This document shows, piece after piece, positions 26,801-41,800 of a DNA stretch of 64,000 bases. Origin of the DNA: Gordionus sp. m RMFG-2023 (lineage: Eukaryota; Nematomorpha; Gordioida; Chordodea; Parachordodidae); NCBI RefSeq assembly GCF_954871325.1, contig NC_088776.1:35946508-36010507 (forward strand). Direction: 5' to 3'. The stretch's first letter is position 1, and every line of letters starts with the position of its first letter. The notes beneath the pieces were generated by a model. The model made no database searches, was not told where the DNA came from, and saw only the letters and a list, made by a program, of their open reading frames with translations. Made by a program: the position numbers and the translations under genes.

Positions 26801-29800
26801 ATATTAATCTAGATAATAGACCCGGATTTGATGATTGGGGCCATATACATGGGCGGTGTTCAGGATAATCTACGCGAAAAAGTGCATTTAATATTAATAA
26901 TTCTACTTTCTTTGCCAAAAAAGATGATATGATAGGTGTCAATAAATATCTGAACAATAATAAAATTTGAAAATATAATTTATCTGCTATTTAATACCTT
27001 CGCTAGATTATGGGAATGCTTCAATTAACATTTTTGAAAAAAAAGGATAAATACTGTGTTTATCTTAAAAATTTGAAAAAAATGTTGTCTTGATATCGAT
27101 TTTTGCTTACTCACATAAATTAATATAATTATTCAATCATTATTATATTCCTTACTTGGATTAATGATACCTAGAAGCAATAATTTAATAAAAATCATAC
27201 ATGCATCTTATTTTTATTATTAAAATTTTACTTCTATATTTTTTTCTATTAATTGTTAAAGTCATGCTTTTATAATGTTAAAAATATAATTAATTTAAGA
27301 TAAAAACAGAAAATTTTAAATGTCACCTGGAGCAATTATCAATTAGCTTGTTTATAATTGATTACCTTTGCTTTAATTGTATTTTGATGTTGTCGAAAAA
27401 CACATTATCCAATTAAATTATTTTTATAAAAAAATATTAAAGGAATTATTTTTCCCAAGTTTTCTTTCAATTTGGTCAATCAGTTTAGGGAAAAACAGGA
27501 ACTTCAAAAGTCGAGCGATAATATAATAATGTGATAAATATATAAATGAAGTATTATATGAATTTTGAAAATTTTATTTTCCATAAAAATTGTTGGGATG
27601 GATAAGTTAGGACGCCAATATAGCATATGGGACGCGCCCCTTTCTAAAAAATAAAAACTTCATTATACCGGGAGCAGAGAATAATCAGAGCCCTCCGAAT
27701 TAATACTAATGATCAAACCCCAAGTGCTACTAGACCAATTCCTTGAAAAGGACTCTTGTAAATAAGAAATCATAGTAGAAATAGAGGAAAGAGGTGGGTC
27801 GAGAAGATTCAATAAATAAAAGGAAAATTGAAAGATTAAATATATAGTTGGATCATTGTCTTATGAGGTAGTAGCAGAAGAATATACAATGATTAGGCAT
27901 GCAGACTAATTAAGATATAAAAACCAATAAGATGGAGGAAAGGGAAATGGGACTATTTAAAAAAATTAAAATACGGCCTTGCTGGACTTAGGCCGGGCCT
28001 GCAGGTCTTTGAAATATATTATATGGTGGTATGCTAATGCACTGTAAAATACCATTAGGTTAGACTATCATTTTGTAAAATAATTACAATAATATTGTGG
28101 CTCTATTATGATTATATACTATATTTTATATACTATATTACTTTTACTTTATAGTTTAATCAAAATGGTATTAAGATTTATTAGAATAATGACATTAGAG
28201 CTTCTTGGTTTGAATGCTCTAAATATATGTGGTCAATTCCATGTCAAATCCAGACGATTTATAGTAACCCCTTCGGATTTCAATTTATAATTAAAAAAAG
28301 TCAATATTTCGTTTTTTTTTAATTTGAAAGATCATATCTCTACCCGGGAGCTAGATTAAAATTTAAAATTTGGGAAAAATTTACGCATTAATGGTACCTT
28401 GCTTATACCGAGTATGATTGAAATCCAAGGAGCCGCCACAAAATCTTCTATTCGAAACGGATTGCCCATATTTTTACTGTAGACCTACGAACCTTTTACC
28501 CTCTAAAATCAGATTAAACAAAATAATATGATTTTTTTCCTCGTCCGGACCTGGGAAATAGGTTTGATAAGAGCTTTAGTTTCTAAGAAATATAAAACGC
28601 AGTAATGATTAAAAAATATTTTAAAATCGCCTCACTTGGTTTGATTTAGACTCTCTATTTTTTTTTACTTTTCACCATTAAACAACAAATTATAGTTAAG
28701 GTTAACCGTTTAAAAAATCGGATAAAACTGTTATTTTTAAAAAAAAACCTTTTCATGCGTTTTGTTAGGATTACGATCCCAAATCCTTTAATATTTCTAA
28801 ATTTAAAAGGAATGATAGTAATTGACCATCAATCATTTTATAGCATAGAACGGTTTTATACCATTATATCATCTATGTCCGAATTATAAAATTATCAATA
28901 GAAAGTTTTTTCGAAAGTAGTTATTCCTGATATATAATGATAAACTATCACAGGACCCTCAAGAAATTTATAATTATTTTTCTTTACATAGATATATAAA
29001 CTTGAAATTCAGTTAGAGAATCGTATATCTTTTTGGTATGTCATTATATAAACAAAAAGTTTTAAACTGAATAGAATTAATATTTAAACATCTAAACGAG
29101 TTACATTTAACCACAAATTATATCCATATTTTAAGGGGAATAAAAAAAAATACTTTCATACAAATATCGCCTTGGCTTGAGAAACAAATTTTTTTAGTGT
29201 TTCCTGTTTTGCCCATAGTTTTACACAGTTACGAATTTATTAATATAGATTTGATCATTGGTCATTATGTTAGTAAGGAACATTAGTCTATTGAAAATTT
29301 GAGAAATTCCCTTCCTCTTATATTTTATCCTTACTTTAGTGCTTAATATTTTAATTATATGATATTAAAATGTCCCGATCAAGATATGGCCCTTTTTGCT
29401 GGAATATTACCATTTTTCTTCCACTACTGAGGAGAGAACTGCGCTTCTTAAAAATTCCAAACAAAGTTACGAATACAATTACGCTGAATGGGCCAAATTG
29501 GAGTCCTTTATTAAAGAACGGGATAAAGGTGTAATTTGAATTTTAAGATATACACATTTTTCTTATCTTTCTTGTTTTTTAAATTACTTTCTATTAAAAT
29601 TTTCATAAATCTAGCATTTAAATTACCATTTAAGAAATTTTATAAACTTTCTACTAAATTAGTATTATTTAAGCCCAACCTAAGTAACTCTATCCTTGTA
29701 TATTTAACTTTGCCTAAACTCCTATTGTTAAATAAATTTATTAAACTTGTTTGTAATTTAAAATATAAATTCATTTATTACATTAAAATATACTAAATAA

Positions 29801-32800
29801 TAAAATGATTAGTTCTACCTTTCAAGTTCTTCTCTAACGCGGCGCGTTTCACAATTAGACGCCGATTTAGTACCATAGAATATATAATTGTATGTAAAAT
29901 TGATATATTGTAACATTTTTATTTGAACGTAAATGTATATTTATTCACAGAGTAAAATTTTTCAGCTCAGATATTCATAATATCATTATTTAATTTGTAA
30001 GACGAAGGTAAGTCAAGGATAAGAATATCCATGTTAAATTTAAGCAGTAGTGTAAACAGGACCGTATCTACAGGGGGGGGGCATTTTTAGGATATGCCCC
30101 TGCCTATAGAAATATAAAATTTTGCACTTTTATGCCCTCTTGTTAAGGAATTCTTTTTTTGCGACGAATCACGTTGTCGGTTGGAAATATCCTACAGAAT
30201 TACCAGAATTATGATATGGATATCCATGACAAAAAATGGAGAAGATATACTCTATTTTATTGAAGATAATCATTAACTCTGAAAAAATATAAGAAAATTC
30301 TACAACATCTACTTCCACCCTCCTGATTATTATTTTCCAAAGTCAGCCTTATTCCACAGAACAGATTCTCTTGCCACTATTCTATAACTTTTAATTGATT
30401 TTACCCTTCTAATGTAAACCTCAATCTTATTGAAAATCTATGGCATATTGTCAAGATGCAGGGAAAACGGTTTAAAGGAAAAAATTTGAAATTAGGATAA
30501 ATATTCCCGAATAAGTAAAGCTTTAGTTCCTTATTTAGAATTAAAGAGGCAATTCAACTAAAAAAGAGAATACTCGATATTAAACGAAGGATGACAAATA
30601 TAAAACCAGTATTTTATTTCATAAATTTATTGTTATAATAGATTAATATTATAAATTTGATGATTATTTTAATTTAAAAATAGAGGTATGGCTAAATTAT
30701 TTTACTTAGATTTGTGAGTAATATAATTCAAAAAGGAATGCTTCAAAATATAATTCTATTGCTTGATTTCGACAAAGAAATATGTTTATTTTATCTTTTT
30801 AAATCTATTTTCTTTTATATCTATTTTTTCAATTCTTTGTCTGCATTTCTATTCTTATATTAATAATTTTATCGGTTATACTAATTTTATTTTTAATTTG
30901 TTTTATAATCTTGTTTATTTAAATATTTTCTTTCTATTTTATAAAAAAATATTAAATCTCTATAGAGATCGCAGCAATTCAACTTCAAAAAATGACCGAA
31001 AAATCGTTCTCCAATTGCACGGATAAAATAAGCTGTACAATAGATCAAGAAAACGATGCTAATATCTCTGGAGATAATAATTTAAATACCCAAAAACCTT
31101 TAAACCGGACTCATACCGAAGAATCACTCGAATCTTCTAGTTTTAAAATAATTATAATTATGTTTTTGGTAGAAATATAAAATGTTACTTCGCTTATTTT
31201 TTGAGAAATTTAAATAAAGTGTATTTTATACTTATGATTTAAAATATTTTTCTCCTAATATTTTAAATTTGATCCGACTTTTTCTTTTTTTAAATGTAAA
31301 ACCCTGAGAATAAGGTCAAATAATTTTATAAAATATTTATTCCATAATTTCATATCAAACATCATAACATCTACATATTTCTAATATATATAATCACTAT
31401 CATAATTAAGATGGCAATTGTTCATCCTTGTTAAGGCGTATAAGTAACACTTCCCTCTTCGGCAAAAGGTCATCATTAATCCTATACAAAAACACCCCAC
31501 CTCCCAACAACAAAAAAATAGGTGAGAACATCGATAAAACCCAGAGAACTACTCTCAAAGAAAATAATCAATGTAAAAAGCCTGAAAATACCTTCGAAAC
31601 TATCACTTCTTTCGACGAAGTCTTTGATAAAAGGTTATTTTTAAAAAAATCTAAGCTAAAGAAATTATTTCTATTTTCAGAACTTTCCCACTTTTATTGG
31701 GCCTAGTTACAATCACTTTACTAAAGATAAAATTTTTAAGAGTTTGTTTGATATAATTAATACACTTTTCATTCACAAATTTTATATTCGTGTAATTTAT
31801 ATTTAACATAATATAAAAAAATTATTAAATATTTTTAAATCACAAGGGAATCAAATAATCGATGATTTCTATTATATTTTAGAAATCCCGTTAAATTTAA
31901 ATCAAACTTTTAGTTGAGGTTACCTTTATTGTCATTAAAATTCGGTCCCTCGTCAATTCTTTTTCAGTAAAAAAAGATATATTCACTCGCATGATAACAT
32001 TTTCAGAACTTTAGGGTTATCTTAATTCAAAACAACCCAATCCAGACTTTTGTTTTGCGATTTTAAAAAAATTATAAAGCTATTACTGTGAATAAAAATT
32101 ATTAACAAATTAAACGGTTCCACGTCATTACAGAGAATGTATTTTACAGAGAAACTTTTATAGAGAAAACAATTATTTGTCGTTTATAGAGAAAGTTTTA
32201 TATAGAGAATGACGTTTATAGAGAATGCACTTATAGAGAAAACAATTATAGAGAATGTCGTTTATAGAGAATAATTTTATAGAGAATAATTTTATAGAGA
32301 ATAATTTTACAGAGAATGATTTTACAGAGAATTATTTTATAGAGAATTATTTTATAATGAATGTATTTTATAGAATTATTTTATAAAGAATGTATTTTAT
32401 ATGGAATTATTTTATAATGAATGTATTTAATAGCATTATTTTATAAAGAATATTATTTTATAAAGAATTATTTTATAAAGAATTTTATATAAGAATATGA
32501 TTATTTTATAAAAAATGTTATATATAGTCATAGGAAAAAAGTTACAGTATTTGACATAATTTATTTAAATTAAGTAACTAGTTACTTTTGGCAGTTACTT
32601 TCTAAAAAATGTAGCCAGCTACAGTTACGATTTTGTAAATGTAACTAGTTATAAATATTTTTTAGCTAAAGTGTAGCTAGTTAATGGTAACCACTTAATT
32701 TGACAAAACTAATGTAGAGATTTTCATTTATAAACTTTTTTTATCTTCAGCAAAATTTATTTAGTTCTTTATATTATTATTCTTCCTAAAAATATCCAAT

Positions 32801-35800
32801 TATAGATGGGACACACCGATAATCCATTCTTAAGTTAAAAGTTATTTGTCACTAAGAGATAAACAAATTTTGACAAGATTTGTAAGGAATTTTCGAAATT
32901 TATTTTTAAAGATAAGAATACAAAATAAAATATATAGTGTTGTTAAAAGTTACTTTGGCAATGTGACTTAAAGAATTTGTTTAATACTATTTGTATATGA
33001 AGTTTTTATAAGATAAACCTTGATAATATACTGAGCTTAGCAATATTCATTTCGAAATATCAAATAAATTTTTATTCATAAAAAATCCAAATAAACATAG
33101 TATAAATAATATACCAATATAAAAAATACAATTATATGATTAAATTAAACATTTAAATTTAAATTATGGTATAAAGCCTGGTTCTTGAATAAAAATTTTC
33201 AACAATTAAAAAAATCCTTTTGAATCTTTCGCGATATTCTTTCTTTGAAGCGGAGCCAATAGTCCTAAAGAATATTGTTCCAATTTGTAACAATTCAGGC
33301 TATTTTCGTCTTTGAGAGCTAAAAATTAAAATGCTAAAATTTATAATATAATATAATTGCTAACTCTTTATAAATTTCCAGATCGTTGGATGATGTGAAC
33401 TTATATGAGACGAAAAACTCTATGCCAGTTCTCTACTGAATTATTTGTATTCGGTTCACTAGATAGTGTCAATTCGTAGCAATTTCATAGAGAAATGCTA
33501 AATATTGGCGACTTCCTCTCCATCGCTATCATTTTTCCAATCCACGTCTCTTCAAAGTATTCTGTCAAGGGGGAGAGAATATCCCTATTTTCTTGATAAA
33601 ATTTAGAGGCACATAATTCCTCCAATCCATAAATTATATCCTCAATTGGTACATATGCCAGTGACATTAACATTTTTACGTACATAGCAAAATTTGTTTC
33701 GGTTTTGTATGCATTGCAAATTAGCGGATTTTTTTGAACCGTGCGCCATATGCATTGAGATATATGAAACAGGCATCCGCGCAAAAGTAACTGGTTACTT
33801 AATTTATATATATATTTCAATAAATATAATTAAATAATAAATTTAACATTCTTTTACTATATGATTTAAATCTTAGCCAATGAATTTATATTAATATAAA
33901 TATATATGATTTAAATCTTTGCCAATGAATTTATATTAATATAAATATATTCGATTTAACTTAATTTAATCGATCCGGCTAGCCCTGAATCTACTATCCA
34001 CTAAAAATAATTGTAACTAGTGGCTAGTTATATTTAAAAAAAAAAAACTATTAACTGTAACTTGTTATATTTTCCCAAATTTAACTACTAACTTAACTAG
34101 TTGAATTACATTGCCAAAGTTTTATTTGTACTTATCTTTGAAAATAAATTTCGTAAAATTCCTTACAAATCATGTCAAAATTTTATTCTACCATTAATTC
34201 ATCTAATAATCGAAAAACCTCGCTTATATAAGGTAATTCTAATATTTAAAATTATGTAAAATACTGTAACTTTTTTTTCCTATGACTATATATAACATTT
34301 TTTTATAAAATAATCATATCTTTAAGTAATATTTTTTATAAAATAATTCTCTATAAAATACATTCTTTATATAAAATAATTCTCTATAAAATACATTCTT
34401 TATAAAATCATTCTCTGTAAAATCTTTTTATATAAAATTATTCTCTATAAAATCATTCTCTATTAAATCATTCTCTGTAAAATCATTCTCTATAAAATTA
34501 TTTTCTATAAAATAATTCTCTGTAAAATCATTCTCTATATACGACATTCTCTATAAAATCATTCTTTATAAAATAATTCTCTATAATTGTTTTCTCTGTA
34601 AAAGTTTCTTTATAATTGTTTTCTCTGTAAAAGTTTCTTTATAATTGTTTTCTCTGTAATGACGCGATACCAAATTAAACGATGCTTATAATGAATATAA
34701 GATATAAAATATTACTGGAGATCTCCCCCAATTCTTTTTTTTACTAAATTGATTAGTGAATATAAATTAATATAACCTTGACGCTCTTGTATAGATTTAA
34801 CTCACCTCTTTATATTTATAAGCAAAATCTTTTTTATTATAATGAATTAATATTAATCTAACTATCTCATAAAGGCTAGCCCTAGCTGACGATTCAATTG
34901 AATCAAATACTTATGGGTTTATCATAATTAAATTATCGATTTGATTTTATCTAGGAAATATCAAATCAGTAAAAAAAAATTATATTTAATATTAATCTAA
35001 CACTAGCTCGTACCTTATTTTAAGTAAAATCAATATCATTAATACTAACCAGACTGACTATTCCTTTATTAAAAGTGTATATAAAGTCAGCTATAATCAA
35101 TTTCATTAGCTTTAATAGACGATATTGAAACCATTTCGTCTAAATGCTTTTCAATCTATATATACTTTTTAATACATTTTAATGAATGAATTATCAGTCT
35201 AAATTAGAATTAATGTCATTGAGAACATCAAGCAGATAATTAAAGCTCATTTTTTTAAAAAAATATGCAGGGAGGACTTTTTTTCGATTACCACAATTGG
35301 ACTATTTAAATGTGGTCATTTTTTATTTCTTACTAATCTATCAAATATAAAAATTATTCTTAGATGTGAGAAAGAAACGCCATTTTTTTACTGGAAAGTC
35401 TCGTGATTGCTATGCTAAGTTTTTTTCCATTTTATTATTAATTAATGGAAATTATATGATTTCTGGCACCCAATATCAAAAGGCTTTAAGTGGAAAAACA
35501 TTTTAAATAAACGGTAACTCACACATACGTTGTTTATTTCCGGGAACGGGGTTAGTCGGTAAAAGAATATTAATAACAATTGCAGAGCCTTTTTAGTTTT
35601 AAAACTTAATATGCCGAAGAAAGAAACGGAATTACATTTTTAGATAATAATTATTTTCAAAGGGAACCGATATTTATCTTGTAAAATTGAGGAGTTTTAT
35701 AAAAATAATTGTGTATTTCTCAACAACAATCAAAATATTTTTCTGCAATCTGAGAACATGAGATAAAAATTCAAGTTAACATATATTATGTTATCGGCAA

Positions 35801-38800
35801 TATCCGTAACCAGGCAATTGTCTAAAATTTATAGGGTAAATATTTTTTTTACACATGCTGGAATGCATTTCCTGCAAAATCCAATAATGGCAAAATAATT
35901 TGATGAGCAAGTTTATTTGACGATCTGATTTCTAAAAATGTAATCTAGTATCAATATGTGTAAAATACTTATCCTATAGATTTCAGACAATCATTCATGC
36001 ACTTTGGAATTATTCTTAATATATATTCGAAAATTACACGGATATTGGTACTGCCACATTATGTGCCGGTAACATAAAAAATTTAATTAAATATTTAAAA
36101 ATTAAGCGATCAAGTAAACGGCACCGCAAGCCCTCTTTATCCAACCCCTATTTCTATAATCTCGTCAAATCATAATGCAATACGTTCACCACTTGATACA
36201 TCAATTAACGGTTATAGCGATCAAATTGGTTGGTTTTTAAAAATATATTTTAAACTTGAAAAATTAATTCAATTCCTTTGTAGATTATATTAAAATATAT
36301 ACCAGCTATTTATTCCCTTGCGGCAATCCTTCTATCACACAAGTGGGGTTGGTTATATAAACAATCCATATTTTTTAAAATTTATTATAAAACATTTATT
36401 CTGATCTCGTATTTTGTATTGGTAAATAATTTTAACTAAACAATATTCATGTAAAATTTAGTTTATTTTTGATGAGTTCTGAGATATCACCAATTTTTGA
36501 TAATATTTGGTCAGCCCATCTAATTTTAAAATGCTCTGTCTTCAATATGAATAAATAGTTGAGACTAAAAATTGTTTTAAAGTTATTTATTGATGAGAAT
36601 AAAGATTATGATATACTTGGTGTCAAAATAATATTTAATTTAGTAGATAAAAAAATTTAGATTTTTGGCTAGCTCTATAATAAATATCCTACAAATTTAT
36701 TTGTTTTTGGATCAAATATAAAAATAATTATAATTTTTGTTAGGTAAATGTTTATTTAATTATGTAAAAATGAATACATAAGAATGAATCTAATTTTGAG
36801 ATACAATACATTTCTTTTGGGGTTATTCGGGTATATTCGCATTTTTACAACCTGGACAACAAAGGCTAATAATAACCTTTCTTTAGATCACATATAAGCT
36901 TTACCTAGATATGGGCTGATTCTAAGGAAAGAAAATTTAAGTTATCTTTCAAAAATTCTAGTATTTAACTTTATTAGATTAAGTACTGATTAATTTAATA
37001 TTTTAAGAGACTGAATTAAATAGAATTAGTTTCTGCCTGACTTTATAATTGATTGACAAAATAACAATTTTTTTATATGTATGTTATATTTATTTAAATG
37101 ATTTGTTTTATATATTCCTTATTACGTAAAAATAGATTCAAATAAACATATTTCTCCTTCAAAAATCTCCAATTTGGGACCTTTTTTAGAAACATCTCGA
37201 GATTTTTCTTATTCTCCAGCAGAATTAATGGAAACAACGCCGAACATCGATGATTTCCATCATATGGAGGATATTTATGACAAAATAGATGATATAATCG
37301 GTATTATTATATGAATCATAAAGAAATAATTGTTTAACATTTGTACAGAATGAAAAATAGTTTACACGATTTTATTGCTATATTTTTTTAAATTACATAA
37401 CGATAATGGTGATAATTATAGACATTGATTGTAACTCGACGTTCAATGACAAAAATAGGTATGCTCAATGGCAACAGGACAATGATACTCTGTTTTATCC
37501 GGTATATGTCTTATTTAAAACCTTACTTTTATGTTATTTCAAATTGTTGAATCATAAGTTCACCTAACATAGCTATAATATTAACTGTTAGAGTAAGCAA
37601 AACAGGAATTCAAAATTAACTACAACAAATCTCTAAATAAAACACATTTTTTAAAATAATTGAAGCCTGAAGTAATTGACAATTTCGCTTTAAATATACA
37701 CCGTATCGATAAGGACGTTTTAAGGTGCGATAGAAATTATTGGTATTTCGAAAATACACACAATTTAGATAAACTCAGGAATGTGATTTGCAGGTGACCT
37801 TATAAATGTTTTTCTCTACTATTTTGAGTTATAATTTAAAACCAGAACCTGGCTCCCTTAAAATTTATAGGAACCGATTCCAGAACTGGTTTCAACCAAA
37901 GTGTAAGTAATTCATACACTATACTATATATATTGTTTAAAATGCTGTGATTCATTTTAATGGCTTTATTTATTGTTTTCTTTTTTTGATTGCTTTAACA
38001 GTTTAAAACCAGAACCTTTTCGTCAAATTTAAGACCGGAGTGGAACCACTTTTTAAAAAATATTTAGAACTGAAACCAACCCCTATTTTCCTCTAGGTTC
38101 CAAGCTCTGTTTTGAAATATATTTTATGAGTAAATTTGTTTGACTTTAGAATTAAAAAAAATATGATTGTTTAAATTATATTATATTCGCCTTTAAATTA
38201 AGTTATGTGTGGAAAAACTTGGAATGTGGCTACTTTCAGGGAATGTGTGATTTAGCCGCTCCATTGTTAGTTATCTTTGACGAAGGTATAATCTTAATTT
38301 TAATATATATTTTATTTTGATATATATATATATTTATGAACAAATTAATCCACCTCTATATTAGTATGAAATCGTCAAAATAGCTCTATGATTTGGAACT
38401 TAAAGTTTTATGTTCAATTTTTTTTAAGCCTAATGGCAACTTAAGATTAAAGTCTAGAAAAATCTCGCGAACTTAGATTCGCTCTGTTAGACTATTTAAG
38501 GTTAATATGTTGACCACATATCCATGTCTTAATATGTACATAACAGATACCTGGAACAATGACATCTTTACATTCATATCTTCTAGTCGACAAAAGTCTT
38601 TCGTTCTGGTTAGGAAGGTTCCAAACTAAATAATATCTGATTTTATTTCTATTTTGTTAACCATTACAAGTATCATCTTTTAAAAGACTATAATTGATAA
38701 TTTATGCGTTGTAGTATAAATAAAAATAAATTTTAATGCGAAAAAGTAACAATCAACAGTCACTATGCATGTAGCTAATATATGATCTGAACCTATTAAT

Positions 38801-41800
38801 GTATCTTGTATTCGATATATTCAAACGAAATAATCTACTAATATATTTTTAAAATATAATATATGATTTTTAATTAGCTTGAACCATTAAAAAAACGAAA
38901 CTAATAATGATATTAATCGAATTTTAATATTCGTTACACTAATAAATAACCAATATTATTGCTAAAAAAAACTTATCTAAATTAGATTAGATTTAAAAAT
39001 TTTATTAAAATTCGTTTGTTAAATCTAAAAAAAAACTATTAAAAATATATTTAAATGGATAATTTATCCAATTAACAAAATAATATAAATTTGTAAGAAA
39101 GCAAGTTACTCTCAATATTCTAGATATTTTTTTTGATAATGTATCGATTTATTTAATTCATAATATAACTATAATATAATAAAAACGCTCATTTTATAAA
39201 TAAAAAAGAAATTGGGACTATAAGTTCCCCCAAAACATGAATAATTAAATTTTATTAGAAATTTGAATTTTTTGTCTTAAAAAATAAAATCCCTTTAGTT
39301 CTGAGGTAAGGGCTCTTGTTTTACTGCCTATATTTTAAAAAAAAATTAAAGTTACGCTGATGTTTGATATTAGGACCCTCTTAAGTAGTGTTGTTAAACA
39401 GCCCAATATTTTAGCCAAAAGAATATTATTTAGGCCTCAAGATTTGGAAAATAGAGGTCCAAACCTTTCTGCCATCTATGAGCAAATCAGGCTTAGATAA
39501 TATTATTTTGGCTAGATCTCAACAGAGCCATTTTATTCATGTTACATCCAATTCGGTGGCCTATGGCATTTAATTGTTTACTTGATAAGAGGTTTAGGTT
39601 ATGACTTGATAGTGCTTCCAACCATTCATAACCACTAGTACAGTCAGCATTTTGTAATAGTTGAATATATTCCAGAGGTGGTTTGATGAGGGAATTTAAA
39701 TTTTTTAAAATTAAAGTTTCAAAAATTGATTGATGTGTTAAAACTATGGGTATAACAGGTTCAGGTAAGGCTAAAGATATCCAAGCAGTCAAGGCCGAAT
39801 TTAAAAGATTATCCTTAGGAGGGATAAAAGAAGATATCATGGCGTTCATCCCAAAAATGGAAAAAGAGATTTAAAATTTAATGGATATAAATCTAAATCT
39901 CAAATTTTCCAAAATAATTATAAGAAACCCCAGTTAAAATCTTCCAATTTAATATTTTCTAATATATTTCTAAAAAAATTCATAAAAACGATTAATAATT
40001 TCAATATTTTTAAAAAAATCTAACAATATGTAAAATTTTTAGTAAAAATAAACATTTTTTTAAAAAGTGATAAACTTTGGTGGAAAATTATTTCTTTTAA
40101 AATATGTTCCAGTTCTTATATGCCTATAGTATATTTTTCCATCAACACCTAACTGTTGAAAAATTGCTTAAAGGTGAACCTAGAAGATTAATTTCATTTT
40201 CTTTAATAATACCCCAAGCTTCGAGGGCATTTGAATTTAAAATACATATTTCAGACTTTGCTTTATTTGAGTAAGATTTTTTAAAAACTATATAATCTAT
40301 CGCGGCTAAAATATTTTTATGATCCACAGATGGCGTCATCATCCCAGATACCATATATTTATGTCAAAGTAAAGAATAAATTAGGTTATGTATGCCCAAG
40401 CCAAATATAAAAGGAAGGGGTTCTACAGCCATATGACTCTTCAATAAATTTTGCATAAAAATGTTTAATACTTTTATGGGTAAAGAATTAAAAAGCATTT
40501 TTAAAATCCAACTTACAGACTACGACGTCTGGAGAAGGATCTTCGATATATATTACTAAGAGAGCGGCCTCTATTTCGCATTTTCCTTTAGTACCAAAGC
40601 CTAGTTAATATGTTTGGAACATTTTTGAAGCATCAGGCTTGATGCACTCACCGATTATTTTAGCTATTAATCTCCTAAAAAAAGTCCCTATTATCGATCG
40701 AACCCCACCATCAGGCTTAGATAGTGCAATTAATCTTGAAAAAAGGGAGTTGATGAACTTGACTAGGTAAATCATTGTTTAATATTTTCGCCAATCATTA
40801 TCAATGAATTTACAAATGTATTCTGAATAGGATTTTTAGGACTAATTAAAAATTGGAAATAAGAGGGTCGAAAACTCAATTATTAAAAGATAGAAAGTGA
40901 AAGTATGTTCCTAAAACGGTGCCAATTTTTCATGATGTAGCCAATTTAAGAGCTCCGCATGTGTCCCTTTGGTGTATTTATTTTAAAATTATTACATTTT
41001 TGGGCAAAATCAGAAGTAGCCCTAACATCAGGTACATGATTTTTCATTCCTAAATCATAATAAAAATTTCTATTTTTAATATGGTCATTTAAAGACGTTT
41101 TTTTTTATCTTTTGGTTTGGAAAGAATAAAAGATTTTCTCATGTTTTAAGAGAATTTGAATTTATTTCCTTAATAAGTATTGTTAAAAAAGTAGAAATTA
41201 ACATCTTTGATTAAAAAGATAGATGGCTTTCCTCAATTTCATAAAAATCAGGATAAGTATTTTGGGCTACAATAAGGGTTTTTCAATTTCAACAATATTG
41301 TATAAAATTTGGGTTTATCCGAGCTTATATATGATTTTAATCTAGGCCCATGTTTATAAAAATTAATAACTTGGGTTAAAGTTATATTTCTATGACAAAC
41401 ATTATATAAAAAAATTTATTTTATAATTTTTGAAGTTCATTAAATTTTATATCAACTCATTCATAAAATTTCCAAAAATATTGATTTAATAAACATTTGA
41501 CTTAATCATTAATTTAATAAATAATATTTGAATTTTACTAATTAAATATTGCCACGAATTGAATATGTCACGTCTTTAAGCTAAGTAAGAATAAAAGGTG
41601 CTTATCTAAGCTAAAGTTTATTATTCATAAAATCTATATTTTAAAATATCATCTACACTCCGGTATCATAATACGATGAAATAAATGAATCAGAGACCTG
41701 CAGATCGGGGGAGGGTCAAAAAATAAATTTTTATATGGGTATCAAATAAAAATTATTGCCGTATTTTAATTTTTTAAAATATACCCGGGCAATTTAAAAA

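Larger units (their letters stand above)
32117..34670 (-). mobile_element. Mutator-like element (MULE) with array-bearing terminal arms
   Basis: Inverted ends GTTCCACGTCATTACAG and CTGTAATGACGCGATAC are flanked by an 11-bp duplication caaattaaacg (32106-32116, 34671-34681), in the 9-11 bp range known for Mutator-like elements. Each arm (about 32117-32900 and 34120-34670) starts with a tandem array of a ~13-bp unit of the TTTTATAGAGAAT type. The core carries a MULE transposase remnant on the - strand. TAACTAGTTAC-type hAT sequence (32570-32713 and from 32935) has been inserted in the arms. Confidence 0.85.
31634..36106 (+). other. SGSM intron 13 (4.5 kb) carrying the Mutator-like element
   Basis: Most of it is the element at 32117-34670. 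A small palindromic MITE is at 35051-35200. The remainder is AT-rich with nothing recognised. Confidence 0.6.

Noticed and set aside
27600-27960. Less AT-rich stretch considered as a tRNA-derived SINE
   Set aside because: No A and B box pair, no cloverleaf and no second copy seen in the window.
28010-28060. [10 protein letters not shown], resembling the first TBC motif
   Set aside because: It overlaps the end of a GGCC-type MITE, has no acceptor in frame, and the true exon with phase match is at 26813-26881.
29536-31026. Hydrophobic Phe/Leu/Ile-rich small frames (for example 29536-29796 and 30763-31026)
   Set aside because: Composition is what random AT-rich DNA yields; no start context, homology or splice support.
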